Assembly: GCA_003993805.1 (NCBI GenBank)
Contig: RSEF01000004.1
Location: 13,499,006 to 13,563,005 of the forward strand
DNA: 64,000 bases
Source: Himantopus leucocephalus
Lineage: Eukaryota; Chordata; Aves; Charadriiformes; Recurvirostridae
Reading direction: 5' to 3'
Positions within the stretch are counted from its first letter, which is position 1. Each line of letters opens with the position of its first letter. A program made the translations under genes and the position numbers. Positions 48,800 through 60,436 of this stretch are shown here, piece after piece. Below the pieces are notes generated by a model that saw nothing but the letters and a program-made list of their open reading frames with translations, ran no database searches and was not told where the DNA came from.

Positions 48800-51679
48800 G
48801 TAAGCAATGTCTACAAGCCCATATGGAGGGGCTGGGATGCTGCCCAAGCTTCAGCTGAAAAAAAAGTGCACATTTTATGGTATAAATATTTTGGTTTGCC
48901 TCCTCCTCTCCAGCCCACAAGCTCCAGCACAGAAACCACAACAGCAGCCCTCATCACAGCCGTTTTGGCAATCGGCTCCCCCTGATTCCCACAGTAACCG
49001 ATGTTTGCTGCAACAAAAGCCTACGCAAACTCACCTGGCTGGCTGGGGCAGAAATGCCCAACCCTTTGTGTGACCCCCCCCACTGCCCGCAAAGGCCCAC
49101 ACGGCTCCCAGGCACTGCCGTGAAGGAGAGGGGCTTCTGGCGGAGTGGAGGAGGACTTTCAGCTCCTGGAAGGTGCTGCTCCCCGCTAAGGACCACGGCA
49201 ATTACCACATTTAGGGCCAAGGAGATGGCAGGCTGCCTTGCAACACCACCCGGCTCTGATGGAGCTGTTTGGTATGTTTTGTTCCTGCTATCCTCCCATG
49301 ACAGAAAACAGCCAAGTCCACTCTCTTTCCTGTTAATAGCCTAAAAACCAGTGCTTGCTCTGAAATTAAAACAATAGCTGCAGTGCAACGGGGAATCTGT
49401 CCGCCCTGCCACCTCACAGTGCTCCCGACATGAGCCCTTCCCATCAGCAGCAGAGCATCTTCCCGGGATGCATCCCCACTGCTGCGGGTTCTGCCCTTAG
49501 CCCACACAACACGTCCATGAGCCCACCCTGAGCCACAAGCCACCCCACTTTCCAGCCTCTTCTTCTTTTCCTCCTCCCCATGCCGTGGGAAAAGCACTCG
49601 GCCACCAGAGCCACTCTCTGCCATGACAAGCACAGTACCGCCCTGCGATGTGCGAGCAGTGTGGGGAAGGCAAGGATGTATCTTCTTCAACTATCAGAGC
49701 ATCTGCAGCCATGTCTTACCATCACTGAATGCAAAGAGGCAGGAGCTGCCACCTCCCACATGTGCACGAGGAGCACTGCGATTGACCCAGGTGCCAGCCC
49801 CAAAACTTCCTCCAAAGACTCGGGCAAGTCTGATAGGAATTTGGTGGTGTGAAAATGTATTCATTTGGTGAAAATAGAGAGAAGAGGAATTCCATCAGGG
49901 GCTTTCTTCACCAAGTCCTCTTGGAACAGGAAAAAGAGAGGGACAGAGAATTTGTCTGATAAAAATAATATTAAAAGCAATTTTACACCAGCGTATACTT
50001 TATGGCTTTTAATTCTTGAGAAATGAGATTGGGTCCTGCCTCCCCCAGCCCTGCTTTGGTTGTGACTGCAGCCGTCCAGGGCCAGCCCTTCGCCCGTCTC
50101 CGTCTGCGCAGCCGGTGCCCGCGGAGAGACCTTCAGAGCTCTTCAAGCTGCTGCTTTGCCTTCAGACACCCAGAGCCAGACACTTAACCTGCAACGCTCG
50201 CTCAGGCAGGGCCTCCCTGCGTGTACGCTCCAAAGCTGCACAACCGATGCAAAACCTGAGCTCGGGATCTGCACTTACCTGGGCAAACATTTGTTTTGTG
50301 CTCTAATACCAAGGTGAGCGCGCTATTCCCCTGTGTAAACAGCCACTCTCCAGACATAAGCACTTCTGAGCTGTGCTGCACTCCTCTGTTCAAACAGCCA
50401 CTTTCTAGGTGAAATCTGCTGCATTCTCCTGTGTCAACAGAGTCGGTGCTTGGGGCTGCCGTGGTGCCTCCCGAAACATCTCTTGTCTTGGATTGGAACA
50501 GTCCAAGGGTGGCTATTTATCAGTGCAAATGCATCCCCTGGTTTTAGGTGCGCTCTGTTCCTTGTGCCATCTCAGCAGATGGGGCTGCAAAGCAGGAGTA
50601 GGAAGAAAAGGATGATGAATGGCACAGACACAAAAGAGAAAGGGGTTAAAACACATAGTAGATTTATCGTCCCAGGCTAATGTGATAACTGTCTTGAAAG
50701 AGAAAGGGAAAGGGAATAGAGCAGTCTCACCTCTCCGATTTAGGAATGGTGCTCCATGGGAGATGATGACCAAAGCAGGATGCATGGGGAGTGGGAGAAC
50801 CCAAAACCAGCCAAAAGTGAGTCTTGAAATGGGAAGAATGAGGCTGGAGGGAAGGTACCAGCAGAGCTCCCTGCAGAGCAGGTTTGTGACCTGTACCAAT
50901 TTTTTCATTCGTGACCTCATGCTGGTGACATTTGACATGGGTGCGAAGCCAGGAGGCAGCAGGAGCAGATGGAGGGTGCACAGCCCGTCACCCAGCAGAA
51001 GACAGCTTGAAGCCCACAAGGAGGGGCAATGAGGAGTGCAGCGTGCAGGGCTCGGGCTCATGAGCATGGGGTTAGGAACAGCTCTTTGCACTGCCCATCA
51101 GGGGCTCATCAGTTGGGAAGGGTCAGGGAAGAAAATGACCTAAGTCTATGAGTCCAGGAAAGCCTTGATAAACTATGAGTGTGATGGGGCCCCAGAAGAG
51201 AGAAACAACAGTCTGGGGGCGGTGTTACAATCCCACTCATAGCAGTCTATGGGGCACTGGTTAGACCCTCAGGAAAATCCTTCAACATCAACAGATCAGA
51301 GAGGTGGCATCACACAAGATCCCACCAGATGTTTTTTTCCCTGAAAAACTTTTTTATTATTCCTTTTCCCTCCAGTTTTAGGTTTACGGCAGGACCTAGG
51401 ATGTGTTGGGTCACGTGTGGGTGAGTGACCAGCATTCAGCCTACTCTGGACACTCATTTGGACGACTCAGCTATTCTGAGGCCATCTGCAATGGTCTGGG
51501 ACAGCACTCCTGTCCCCCATCACTTCAGTTTATATTTCTGTTGAGATGTAAATTCACAGAGTATTGAGATAAATAAAGGACCCCCATAAAGGACTGGGCC
51601 TGGGAAGGAGAAAGCTCCTGTACCTCCTATAGCACCGAACCCACCCCATGCTGCAGAATGGGGTCACTCTCTTCTCTCT
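48800..51679. other. Unassigned sequence
   Basis: No gene supported. A plus-strand acceptor-like TATTCCTTTTCCCTCCAG (to 51,375) and a donor GTGTGG|GTGAGTGA (51,420) enclose 45 bases. Minus-strand donors of consensus type lie at about 49,031 and 50,277 (CAG|GTGAGT and CAG|GTAAGT). Confidence 0.35.
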
Positions 51680-51763
51680 ATAGGTGGGGAAGCTGAGACA
51701 GAAAAAGTGAAATTACTTGCCCAGGGTGACTCACCACATGGTGGCTATGGCAGAAGGCTATCC
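51680..51763 (-). repeat. MIR-like ancient SINE fragment, minus orientation
   Basis: TAGGTGGGGAAGCTGAGACA, AAATTACTTGCCCAGGGTGA and GGCTATGGCAG follow the reverse-strand core of MIR-type SINEs (gatgaggaaactgaggca...acttgcccaaggtcaca...gtggcagagc). Strongly decayed; recognised by word order only. Confidence 0.5.
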
Positions 51764-51824
51764 ACATTAAAGAAGGTTAAAAAGGAGCAGAGAAGGGCTC
51801 TTGAGTGAGCGGGTGAACGGAGGG

Positions 51825-51839
51825 CACGTGGTATAAAAG
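51825..51839 (+). promoter_or_regulatory. E-box plus TATA-like box
   Basis: CACGTG at 51,825-51,830 is directly followed by TATAAAAG at 51,832-51,839, with a second TATAAATA about 70 bases downstream. This is the local layout of a core promoter, but no transcript start or downstream gene is evident. Confidence 0.2.
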
Positions 51840-52639
51840 CGGTATAGAAGAACATAGCTTGCTCAGCTTTGGTAAAGCAAACTGGCAGTGATGTGATTTT
51901 TTTCTCTATAAATACATCTGGAGGGTAAACACCAGGGAGGGGCAGAAGCTATTTAAGCTGAAGGACAATAGTGGTAGAAGAAAATATCCGTATTAATGTT
52001 TGAAGAAGTAAAAGAGCAGGTTATGGGGAGAAGGAAAGGAGGAATGAATGGCTTGAAGGAAAGACAGAGCAGATACAGGTGGGACAAACCACAGAGCTGC
52101 CAGGCAGGGGCTGAGAAGAAGCTGCCTCTCCCAGGGGGAAGATTCCTGTGGGATCGATGGCATTGCGGACCTCCGGGTCCACATGCTTCCCACCTGACAA
52201 GGGTAAATGGAGAGGCAAAATTAGACAATCTTTGGCACCAGGTGGGAGAAGGAGGTGAGGGCAGGAGCAGGGTTCTGGAGGTATCGTGGCAGAGATGCTC
52301 AGTGCAGGACCTGAGCAGGGTGCACAGGGAGCACTGGGGAACGAGCTGGCTGCTGCCCTGCTCCCCAACATGAGCAGCAAGAAAACAAGTGCCTGGGCCC
52401 ACAGGAGAAGCTGATGTCTCCTGCCCTCATCCCCCCAGGCTTTCCATACGCGCGGGCAGGTGCTGGGGAGAGCCACGTTGCCCACCATATTGTGCCTGGG
52501 CCAGCAAGGGGTAGAGATCCCCCAGAATGTCACCAGCCAGTGCAGCACCTCCAGCAGATCCCATATGCTCTGCAGTCCATTTGGTTCAGAAGCAGAGCCA
52601 GACACTGCTTTCTCACCCCCCCCTGCTTCCAGGAGCAAG

Positions 52640-52865
52640 CTGGGATTTCCATAGCCGTTAAAAACAAGCCTTTGTTATTAGCCCTGTGAATTATTTATTC
52701 TACCATAATTAATGCAGGACTGTTAACGGCCACAGCAAAACTCCCCAGCTCACCCGTCTGCCAACACTGCTCCACTGCTGCTCACCATTTCGGCATTAAA
52801 TATGCATCGGGACTGATAAATGGCTCCAGCGCACTGATCACCACGAGCCTGTTAAGCAAAATGCT
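52640..52865. promoter_or_regulatory. Candidate conserved noncoding element
   Basis: AGCCTTTGTTATTAGCC (SOX-like CTTTGTT), GTGAATTATTTATTC, ACCATAATTAATGCAGG, CATTAAATATGCATCGG (POU-like) and GACTGATAAATGG occur in 200 bases, between GC-rich sequence to the left and the exon-like block at 52,994 to the right. Confidence 0.35.
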
Positions 52866-52993
52866 CTGAGTGTGGATACCTCCCTGGGGAAGGGCTGTGC
52901 TGGGGTAAACCAGAGGTGGCCAGGGAGGGAGGTATCTCCCAGGCAGGACAGGCTCAATCCCTTCTCACAGCTCCTCCTGTCCCCTGCTCTTAC

Positions 52994-53146
52994 CACTGAA
53001 CAGAGACAGCTTCCTGGAGATGGTGTCTGAGCCATCCTCAGACAAATCAGTCCCCTCTGGCTCTTGTTTAGTGTCTGCACTCTCTCTTTTCAAGTCAGTT
53101 TTGGAGCAGATGAACCCCTGTGGCTCCTCCTTGCTTTTGAGCCCTG
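52994..53146 (-). other. Exon-like block with coding-like frame, minus strand
   Basis: On the minus strand an acceptor-like CTCTGCAAACCTAG (or AG three bases later) is followed by about 150 bases and the consensus donor TTCAGTG|GTAAGAGC. The open frame is rich in Lys, Glu, Asp and Ser (GLKSKEEPQGFIC, DTKQEPEGTDLSEDGSD, SRKLSLFSG). This resembles a disordered, possibly phosphorylated segment of a regulatory or scaffold protein. I cannot assign a family. It joins in phase with the blocks at 60,945-61,005 and 62,867-62,994. It could be an internal exon of an unidentified minus-strand gene; a pseudo-exon is the alternative. Confidence 0.35.
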
Positions 53147-54244
53147 CTAGGTTTGCAGAGACACCAGGTGGGGTGCAGGGCTTCAGGGACAGTGACCATG
53201 AGGCACCAGCATGCTCTGGGAGGGTGCGCAAGCCTCCAACAGACAGCAGGAGCTGGAGGCTTCCTAAAGTTCCTAAGCCTTGGCAGAGAAGGACCTGCGT
53301 TCACCTCCCTTTGTCACCTCTCCCAAGCACCTCTGCAAACACTTCCTTGGCATGAGACAGGATTTTGGTCCTTCATTCCCCCATCCCTTGTCACAGGGAA
53401 CTCAGGTGCTCCCTGAGCAGCACCAGTGCCCATCACTCCACGGCTTCTTGCCCTCTCAACCAGCTGCAGGCTGGTGGAGAGGACTCCACCTCTGCAGAGC
53501 ATGGCACGCTGTCACTTCTCCCCATCCACAGCCATTTTCTGTCTAGCAGGCAGGCTGTGGGTCAGCAGAGCTGGAGGCTCTGGGTCTTCTGCTGTGGAGG
53601 AGGTGATTGAAAAGGGAGCCTGCAGAGCCAGAGAAGATGCCTCCATGAGAGCCCCTGGTGGGGGATGACTGCTCTGGCTGGGCCTCCCAGGACGCATGGA
53701 GAGAAGAGGTCAACTTCAGTTGCCTTCATCAGTTTCACAGGATTTAAGCAAATGACCAGAAAGAGATGAGGAGTAGCTCCCCTAATTAATAAAAACAAGA
53801 GGAAATTAACAGCTGCTCTGAAACTGCTGAACTTTTTTTGCTCCTTTCTCAGCTCAGCCCTTAAGAAGTAAAGTAATTCCAGAGTTTGAGGCTTCCTCAA
53901 ACTCAATCAGATTTAAGGCAGAAAGCCGTGCTGGGAGTACCTGGGGAACAGGATCCCATAAGGGCAAGTATTATAGGACGCCTTAGGTATTCCCTAACAA
54001 GCTCTCTGATCATTAGATTGGTGAAAAACAAACCAACCCAGCCAAATCCAGGCTTAGTGCAACAAATCAACCTGCCGGGCATCAATACCTGGGAAGCCTT
54101 TACTTCCTACCCCACCAAAATCCCCTCCTGTTAACATCCCTCCATCAGGCTGTGTCCTCCAGCACACCCTGTAGCTGAGCACCCCAGTGCTGCTTGTTCT
54201 ACACTTTTTTCCTTTTTAAAAGCTGCCACTCCTTCTAGTCGGCA
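53147..54244. other. Unassigned sequence
   Basis: No gene identified. An acceptor-like run (TTTTTTTGCTCCTTTCTCAG) ends at about 53,852 on the plus strand, without a donor partner. Confidence 0.4.
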
Positions 54245-54370
54245 GTGGGAGGCTCGAGAGAAAGGCAAGTTTCAATTATGGCTAAGTTTGATTTAAATCT
54301 GGAATATGGCTATACAGAACACAGCAGATGATCAAGAGACCGTAAGAGCGGCAGTTACGCAGTCCGGCTC
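54245..54370. promoter_or_regulatory. Candidate conserved noncoding element
   Basis: TTTCAATTATGGC, GTTTGATTTAAATC, GAATATGGCTATAC and CAGATGATCAAGAG make a unique AT-rich patch within GC-richer DNA. Motif-based inference only. Confidence 0.2.
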
Positions 54371-55418
54371 CGTGAGATGGCTCCAAGCAGCCTTTCACTG
54401 GCTAAGCTAGTGCCTGAGAAAGGATTATTTCAAAACATGCAATGGGCTGACTGTAACATGGAGGTCTGTATCCAGTTGCCGAGACTGGGGCTAGTGGCTC
54501 TGCTCCCATCCCACCACTCAGGGGTTTTAAAGCAAGGAGAGAGAAAAGGAAGCATTAAACACGTATTGTCTGGGCTAATCCTGGCCCAGCAGTGAAGTGC
54601 ACTTAAAATGACCCTTCTCTAAGCTTCGTCTCTCTCATTTGATGTTTCTCTTATTCGAGGATCTTTCTGGCTGCAACATCTATTTCTCTGTCAACAGCCC
54701 TCAGTGCATCTCTCTTGCTATCTTTAGTCTCGGTTTATTGATCCCTCATTCCTATCTATCCATCTAATTCGTTTGTGCTTATTTCTGCCTATCACTCGAC
54801 TTACCGCAGTACACCTGTCCTGTTTTACAATGTGTGGCTCATGTCGGCCTCCTTTTTCGCATTTCCCCTTCCCCGGTGAGGAGGGACACCAAGCAGGGAA
54901 CGGCACGGCCGGCTGTGGTGCCCGCACAGCTCCTGGGCAGGGGCCGGGAGACGAGCAGCCAGAGCTGCTTTCTGTCAAGAAGAACCCCCCGCCCTTGGCA
55001 GGGCTGGAGCATCCCCTAGACTGTGCCTGGGAAGGGGATAAATATAAATCAGGCAGCAGCCACCTGAACTGCGGTGTCGGACCCTCTGCCCTGCGACTCC
55101 TGCTGTGACACACCTTATCGGAGGAGATTAGCCAGAGCCTCGATCCTAATGCTGTCTCTGAATCCAAAACACCAGCCGTACCCTTGGAGATAAGGGCATC
55201 TTTGACAGCAGCTTCAGCTCTCTGTGCTGGCTGGATCAGGGCATAGCAGGGCAAAGCAGGGAACAGGGAAAGGCAGATGAAAGGAGAAAAGAAAGACTGA
55301 GAAAAGGAGGAGGATGGAGGTGTGCCCTCAGAGCTGCTCTTGTTTTATTTTCACCTTTCATGTCTTTAAAGGTGAACTGGAAAAAAAGAGGGGCCAAGAA
55401 TAAAGCCCTATCACTTAC
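54371..55418. other. Unassigned sequence
   Basis: A 176-codon minus-strand frame (54,724-55,254) has no recognised domain. Nothing else found. Confidence 0.4.
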
Positions 55419-55455
55419 CTAGCTCGTTAACTCATTATCCTTGATGTGGTCCATG
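55419..55455 (-). other. Short exon-like block without open frame, minus strand
   Basis: The minus strand shows an excellent pyrimidine tract (CCTTCTCCTTCCCC to GCCACAG), 37 bases, then GAGCTAG|GTAAGTGA. All frames have a stop within the block (one only at its last codon), so it would be noncoding or untranslated. Confidence 0.22.
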
Positions 55456-55845
55456 CTGTGGCATGCAGAACAAGGGGAAGGAGAAGGATTTTCTATCTCA
55501 GAGCAGGTGAATAAAGTCCCTCCTTACTCAGCAGACAGCCACTTTTCAGAGGGCTTATGCTGATGGATGCCCAGATTGCCCAGCCACCCCTTCCCAGAAC
55601 TTGGCAGGGCTGAAACCCTTGCAAACATTCTGGTCCCTATTTTCATGCTTTTCTGTGGGACCAAGCATGCTGAAGGCCCCATCTCTGGACACCACTAAGG
55701 CACACGTTTATTGTGCACATAGCATATTGAGAGTGACCCCCAAAACCATTGGGACATCCATCTGTTGTGAAGGATGGCAATCGGAGACTGGCTTACCGTC
55801 TGCTGAGGAACTGGGCTTTGAGCACCAAGAGAGGCTCAAACCCAT

Positions 55846-55919
55846 CAGGTTAGGTTAATGGTTGGACTTGATGATCTTAAAGGTCCGTTCCAACCTCAAC
55901 AATTCTATGATTCTATGAT
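55846..55919 (+). mobile_element. Short CR1 LINE 3' tail
   Basis: GGTTAGGTTAATGGTTGGACTTGATGATCTTAAAGGTCCG and CCAACCTCAACAATTCTATGATTCTATGAT are the last ~70 bases of an avian CR1 with its terminal repeat. It is heavily 5'-truncated. Confidence 0.92.
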
Positions 55920-57894
55920 CAACAGCTACCACAGCTACGTGTGGTGGACAAGGTGGGGTGGGAAACCCAGGCCCTGGCCAGAAGGTACATCTGGATCCTC
56001 AGCGAGTGTCAGTCTCCTGTGTCTATTGCAGCTTTCCTAAGGATGGCTCGTAACTGTAAAGTGCCCTGTTGTTCTCCAGGCAAAGCTAAGCAAGTACACA
56101 CACAGAGTGTGGGCTCACCTGGAAAGCCATCAGAAAGACCAGTGCCCTTCCTGAGTGAGACTGAGGCCTCAGAATATCTCCAGGAATCCCCAAATCCTGA
56201 TCCCACCAAGCAGTACGAGATGACTGCTCCAAGGAACACTGATAAAGGCTGCAGTGGGAACATGCAGCTCCATGGAAATATGGCCAAGGGAACTGGCAAA
56301 CCTGACACCCCTCTAAGGAGTAGGTGATGATCACAGGAAAAACATATGGGTTTTCACTGAAGGTTTCCCTGTAGAATGGTATCCAGGAGGACAAAGCACT
56401 GCAGACATGTCTTAAGTCACAACAGCCTTGTACAGTAGAACTCCTGGGGCTAAACTTTGGTTACTTCATGGCCCATAGCAGCTCAGGGACAGAAAAGCTT
56501 CTGTCTCCATTTCTCTCTCTGAACTACCAGATTGCCCCTGCTTGGGCAAGCAACAACCAAGGCACTAATGCAAAGACCATTTTTTGCCCTTCTGCCAAAG
56601 CCATGAATGAGAGAGATGAGGAAACAACCACCAGTGGCAGACAGAGATTGAAGAAGATTCATGCTTCCGATAAAAACTGCCCCCACGTTGTAGTCCCAGC
56701 ACTTCAGCTGGAAATTGCTTTCACAGAAAAGGGACAATAACAGCAAGGCTGCAAGGGCACGCCCTTATTTAAGAAGTCCTGTTGGGTTCTTGGGAAGGTC
56801 AGGAAAAAGGGCTAGGATGCAAAGAAATTTTATGTTCTGGCTTTGGGTACTCCAGTGTAAGACTGCAGTCCAGGGCTTCAAACATCAATGGTTCAGATTA
56901 CTCCCATGCTCTTTGCAAGATGATGGGCTTTGAAGGTGCATACTTGCACCTCCTATGCAAGAGTTTCACCACAGCCCTGCTTGGTGCTCTCTGACATGCT
57001 CCCAGGCAGAGAAACTGAGGCCTGGATGGGTAACGGTGACGGGATTCCATTGCTGTCCCAGAGGGATGCTTCATCCAGGCTTCAGCAGGCAACACAGCAC
57101 TGGGTACTCCCAGTACCTCCAGCAAGAGCAAAGCACTCACGGCATCCCTCTTCTCCTATCTCCTTGCCCCATCTCCAGCAGCAGAGCAGCACAAGAGGAG
57201 ACACATCCTGCGGTACACAAGTGCAGGCTCTCCTCCTCCTTTATCTGGTGTTGAGCAGCTCATTATTGCACTTTTTCTACTGTAAGCTCATTGGCACCTC
57301 CAACGTTGCCGTGTGCTGGAGTGGAAAAGCTCTACAGCCTCAGGGCATGAGTCTCACTTTCTCAGTCATGTCTCACCTTCAGTGAAATGGTCCCAGCAGC
57401 TCTTCCCTCTCCTGCCTCCCAAGTTCACACCACGTTAAATGCCACGGTTGTCATAAGTAACCTCCAGATTTACTGTATAAGTGCAGCTCCCACGTGGTAG
57501 GGAAATCCTTCCAGGATTCCCCAAAAGCCCTGGCTCTTGTCTGAACTAACTGCTGCAGCAGCCAAAGGCTGAAGCAACCTTAAATCTCACCAGCGCAGAA
57601 CCAGGACCCCAAAAATCTGTGCCTTTCTAACAGGCCCCAGGAGAAAAACAGGGTGAGAACAGGAAGAGAGGAAGGAGGCACAGACGCTTGCCCCATGCTC
57701 CCAGCCTTCAGCAAGTTGTGGTTCCAGAGACATCTCAGGCTGACTTGTTTGATTTAAAAGCTGCTGTGCTCCAACACAGGCTGCGGCTGGTTCGTGACCA
57801 CCGGAAGACCAGGGCTTTGGGGACAGGACATGTCAGGGAACCAAATGCTCATCCACACTGCAGAGAGAACAGAGGGAAGGGAGAGAGGAGTGTG
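55920..57894. other. Unassigned sequence
   Basis: No gene recognised. A fine acceptor-like CCATTTCTCTCTCTGAACTACCAG ends at about 56,530 on the plus strand but no donor follows within exon range. Confidence 0.4.
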
Positions 57895-57995
57895 GCAGTA
57901 ATTCAGCCTTAATTAGCCTCATCAAATATTCATCTGGTAATTTCTCTGAATTTACAGAGAATGTTAACAACATCAATACAATTCATTGACTCTTT
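57895..57995. promoter_or_regulatory. Candidate conserved noncoding element
   Basis: GCCTTAATTAGCCTCATC, AAATATTCATCTGGTAATTTC and GTTAACAACATCAATAC are dense homeodomain- and HNF1-like words (TTAATTA, GTTAACAAC) in 100 bases. Confidence 0.3.
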
Positions 57996-60079
57996 GAAGA
58001 TCCCACAGCATAAATCCGACCCACTCCAAAAAGAGAGAACCAGCTGGGAAGGAAGGGCATGGGTTTAAGCAGGCAGCGAAGTGCCATGGGCATGGGAGGC
58101 CCCAGGCACTGGGATTTGCTCCATCCAGGCCTTTGGAGATGCCAAGCTTGCCCGGGACCCTCCAGCTGACACGATCCCCCTCCCCTGCATCCCAGCTGCA
58201 GCTGGCACATGGGGACGTGGAGCCGGGAGGGCGCAGGACCAGCCAGCGGCTGGGGAGCATGGTGGCACCCAGTGTAACGAACACTGCATGGTAAAGTCAC
58301 GAGCTGCTGTGGAAGAAACCAACGCAGAATATCCTGTGCTGGATCAAGAGGTGGGGTTTGGTGGACCGGTGCACGGCAGCGCAACAGTCAGCTTGGGTAC
58401 GTCGCCGGAGCAAGCACCAGTCCTGGCCAGAAATGGGTTTGGAGGTGGCAGCAGAGAAATTTTCTGGGCTGTTGCTTGGCCCCGGAGATAACACGACCTG
58501 TGCTGATGAGCAGCTAGGAAACGTCTCAGCCTGAGGTCTATCAGCAGCAGAGCCTCGCCATCCTCCTGGCCCGAGACCAAGGTTGGAAAAGGGAAAGGGA
58601 ATAACAGCCAACTACTCCATGCAAACAGGTCCGTAAGTCTGAGTTCTCACAGAAAGCACAAGCTATGCCCTTCGTGTCTGACAGAAAGCAATCAAGCCAA
58701 GGCCAACTTACAGGGAACCTTTGCCATTGCTTTGCAGTAGTGAGATTTCCATAAACTGCTGGGTTGTTTGTTTTTTTTTTTTTTTTTAATGAGACATTTT
58801 CCCTCAATTTGTCTTTCACAAAAGGTCATTTTTAAAGACAGCAGCCCACTGGCACCCATCACTCAGAGGCTCTGACAAGCCAAAGGAACTGTCAGACCAC
58901 ATTTTGCCTCCCGGCTACATTCAAGGTTTTGCATTCAACATTTTTTATTTTCCTAACGGAGTTTTCCCTTCAAGGCCATCGCACTATCAGAAACCGGAGA
59001 GCACCAGCACAAGGCAGAACTTCGCACAGGAGGTCTTGCAATTCAATTTACTGCCAGGGAGATGCTGCAGTAGGTGGCCACAGTAGGAAATCTCAAAGAG
59101 GACATTATCCAGGTAGCAGGATACAGAACAGTGCCAAATTTAGGAGCATCCAGATAATGGTGAGATTTGCAGGGATCACAGGGATCTGAACAGGAATAGG
59201 ACTCACTGTGTTCCGGGCGAGCAGGCAGGGGAGAGCATCGGGAAATGGCAGAGCTCCTGAAGCCTTTTCTCATGGAGGGCATGCCTCTGTGTCACCTGCA
59301 GACTGCAGAGCAGGAGGGAGAACCCAGTCGATGGGTGCAAGGTCCTCCCCTCCAGCCCTGCGCACGGTGAGGAACTTCTGCTCCTGCCAGTCCTTCTGGA
59401 GGATGGCACCCAAGCAGGGACCACAGCTGACACAGCCCAGACCAAACCACGCACGAGCCAGCATCATGGGGGGCTAGCTCCAAGAAGAGTTTGTCTCAGC
59501 ACACGTTATTAAGAATAATCATTTACACTTCTCTTTCCTTGAGGGGGCTGGGAGGTGGGCATGAGCCATGCCCGGGCTCTGCAAATAATGCCAGCCCAGA
59601 TTCCTGCGTCCACTGAGGATGCGATGGGTGGCCCAGGGACACCTGCTCGGGACAGCCATCAGCCAGGGACCGGAGACCGGGAAGGAGGGAGAAAGAACCG
59701 CCAGGGCAGGAGGGGAGCAGAGAAGGCTCATTGTGGAGTGTATCACCTGTTGTTCTTAACTGTGATATAGATAAATGATTAGAAAGTCCTTAGTTGAGGT
59801 AGGGTGAACTACCTAAAGCCCCAGAATAAGCTGCAGTGGCAGCGTGACGAGCCTGAGTCTCGGAGATGCGGGCACAGATGATGCAAAAGACCCCAGGGCT
59901 ACCCAAGTGGAGTCAAGCGAGAGGAGGAAGAAACCCCCCTGGTGAATGGCACATTGCTCCTGGCAAAGAGCTGAAGAGAGTGATGGCTCGTTGCCCCCAC
60001 TGGCTGCACCCCAAAGTACCTGGGGGAGCCCAGTGCCAGGGGCACAGGGGAAATACCAGCTTTTACTTGCACAGCGGCT
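57996..60079. other. Unassigned sequence with poly-T
   Basis: A T17 run lies at 58,771-58,787. Otherwise unique-looking DNA with short open frames and no recognised gene. A minus-strand donor CAACAG|GTGATAC lies at about 59,746. Confidence 0.4.
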
Positions 60080-60213
60080 TGTAACTGCAGTGCTGCTGAT
60101 GGCATTTGTTAAGTATTGATTGCAGAATCGATAGGCTGTCAGGGTTAGTATCATTTTAACTGGACTAATAATAACAACTGTTCACTGCATTTTTGGTTTT
60201 ATTGTTAAAAGTT
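60080..60213. promoter_or_regulatory. AT-rich island at the end of an exon-like block
   Basis: ATTGATTGCAGAATCGATAGG, GTATCATTTTAACTGG, CTAATAATAACAAC and GGTTTTATTGTTAAAAG form a motif-rich block. It touches the stop codon of the minus-strand frame at 60,214 and could be its 3' untranslated region and flank, an enhancer, or both. Confidence 0.3.
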
Positions 60214-60436
60214 TTAATTAGACTGACGATAAATGCTTGGTTTGGCATAAGAAGGTCTGTTTGGCTTTTGGTGGATAACATCCCCCAGCTCCTCTAACAC
60301 ATCTTGGTCCTGCCCTGCCTCCCCGGGGTGGATGGGATGCAGGGAGCTGCCATCCTCCTGACGGCTCAACACCACCCCCTTCACAGAGACGCTTCTCGGG
60401 GCAAAGTCAGAGCTAATGCCTCGCAGTTTTCCCACC
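60214..60436 (-). other. Possible terminal exon, minus strand
   Basis: On the minus strand ACACTGCTTTGCAG is followed by a 74-codon open frame. Internal words are KLRGISSDFAPRSVSVKGVV, LSRQEDGSSLHPIHPGEAG and LEELGDVIHQKPNRPSYAKP, and it ends IYRQSN and TAA at 60,214. AATAAA (complement of 60,198-60,203) lies about ten bases after the stop. Composition is coding-like and the frame ends inside an AT-rich, possibly conserved block. The unusually short distance from stop to poly(A) signal is odd. The open frame needs entry after one base, which does not fit the exit phase of the block at 60,945-61,005, so these two are not a direct pair. I do not recognise the protein. Confidence 0.3.

Noticed and set aside
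48404..48985. 193-codon plus-strand open frame
   Set aside because: Composition follows GC-rich background and no motif is recognised; only its internal 47-base exon-like part was kept, at low confidence.
50513..51091. 192-codon minus-strand open frame
   Set aside because: No recognisable domain, and antisense open frames of similar size overlap it.
51376..51420. 45-base plus-strand block between TTTTCCCTCCAG and GTGTGG|GTGAGT
   Set aside because: Too short, donor context not AG, and no recognisable frame; likely chance pairing.
52021..52638. 205-codon minus-strand open frame, longest in the window
   Set aside because: No domain, low-information composition, overlaps other open frames in antisense, GC-rich context; consistent with chance.
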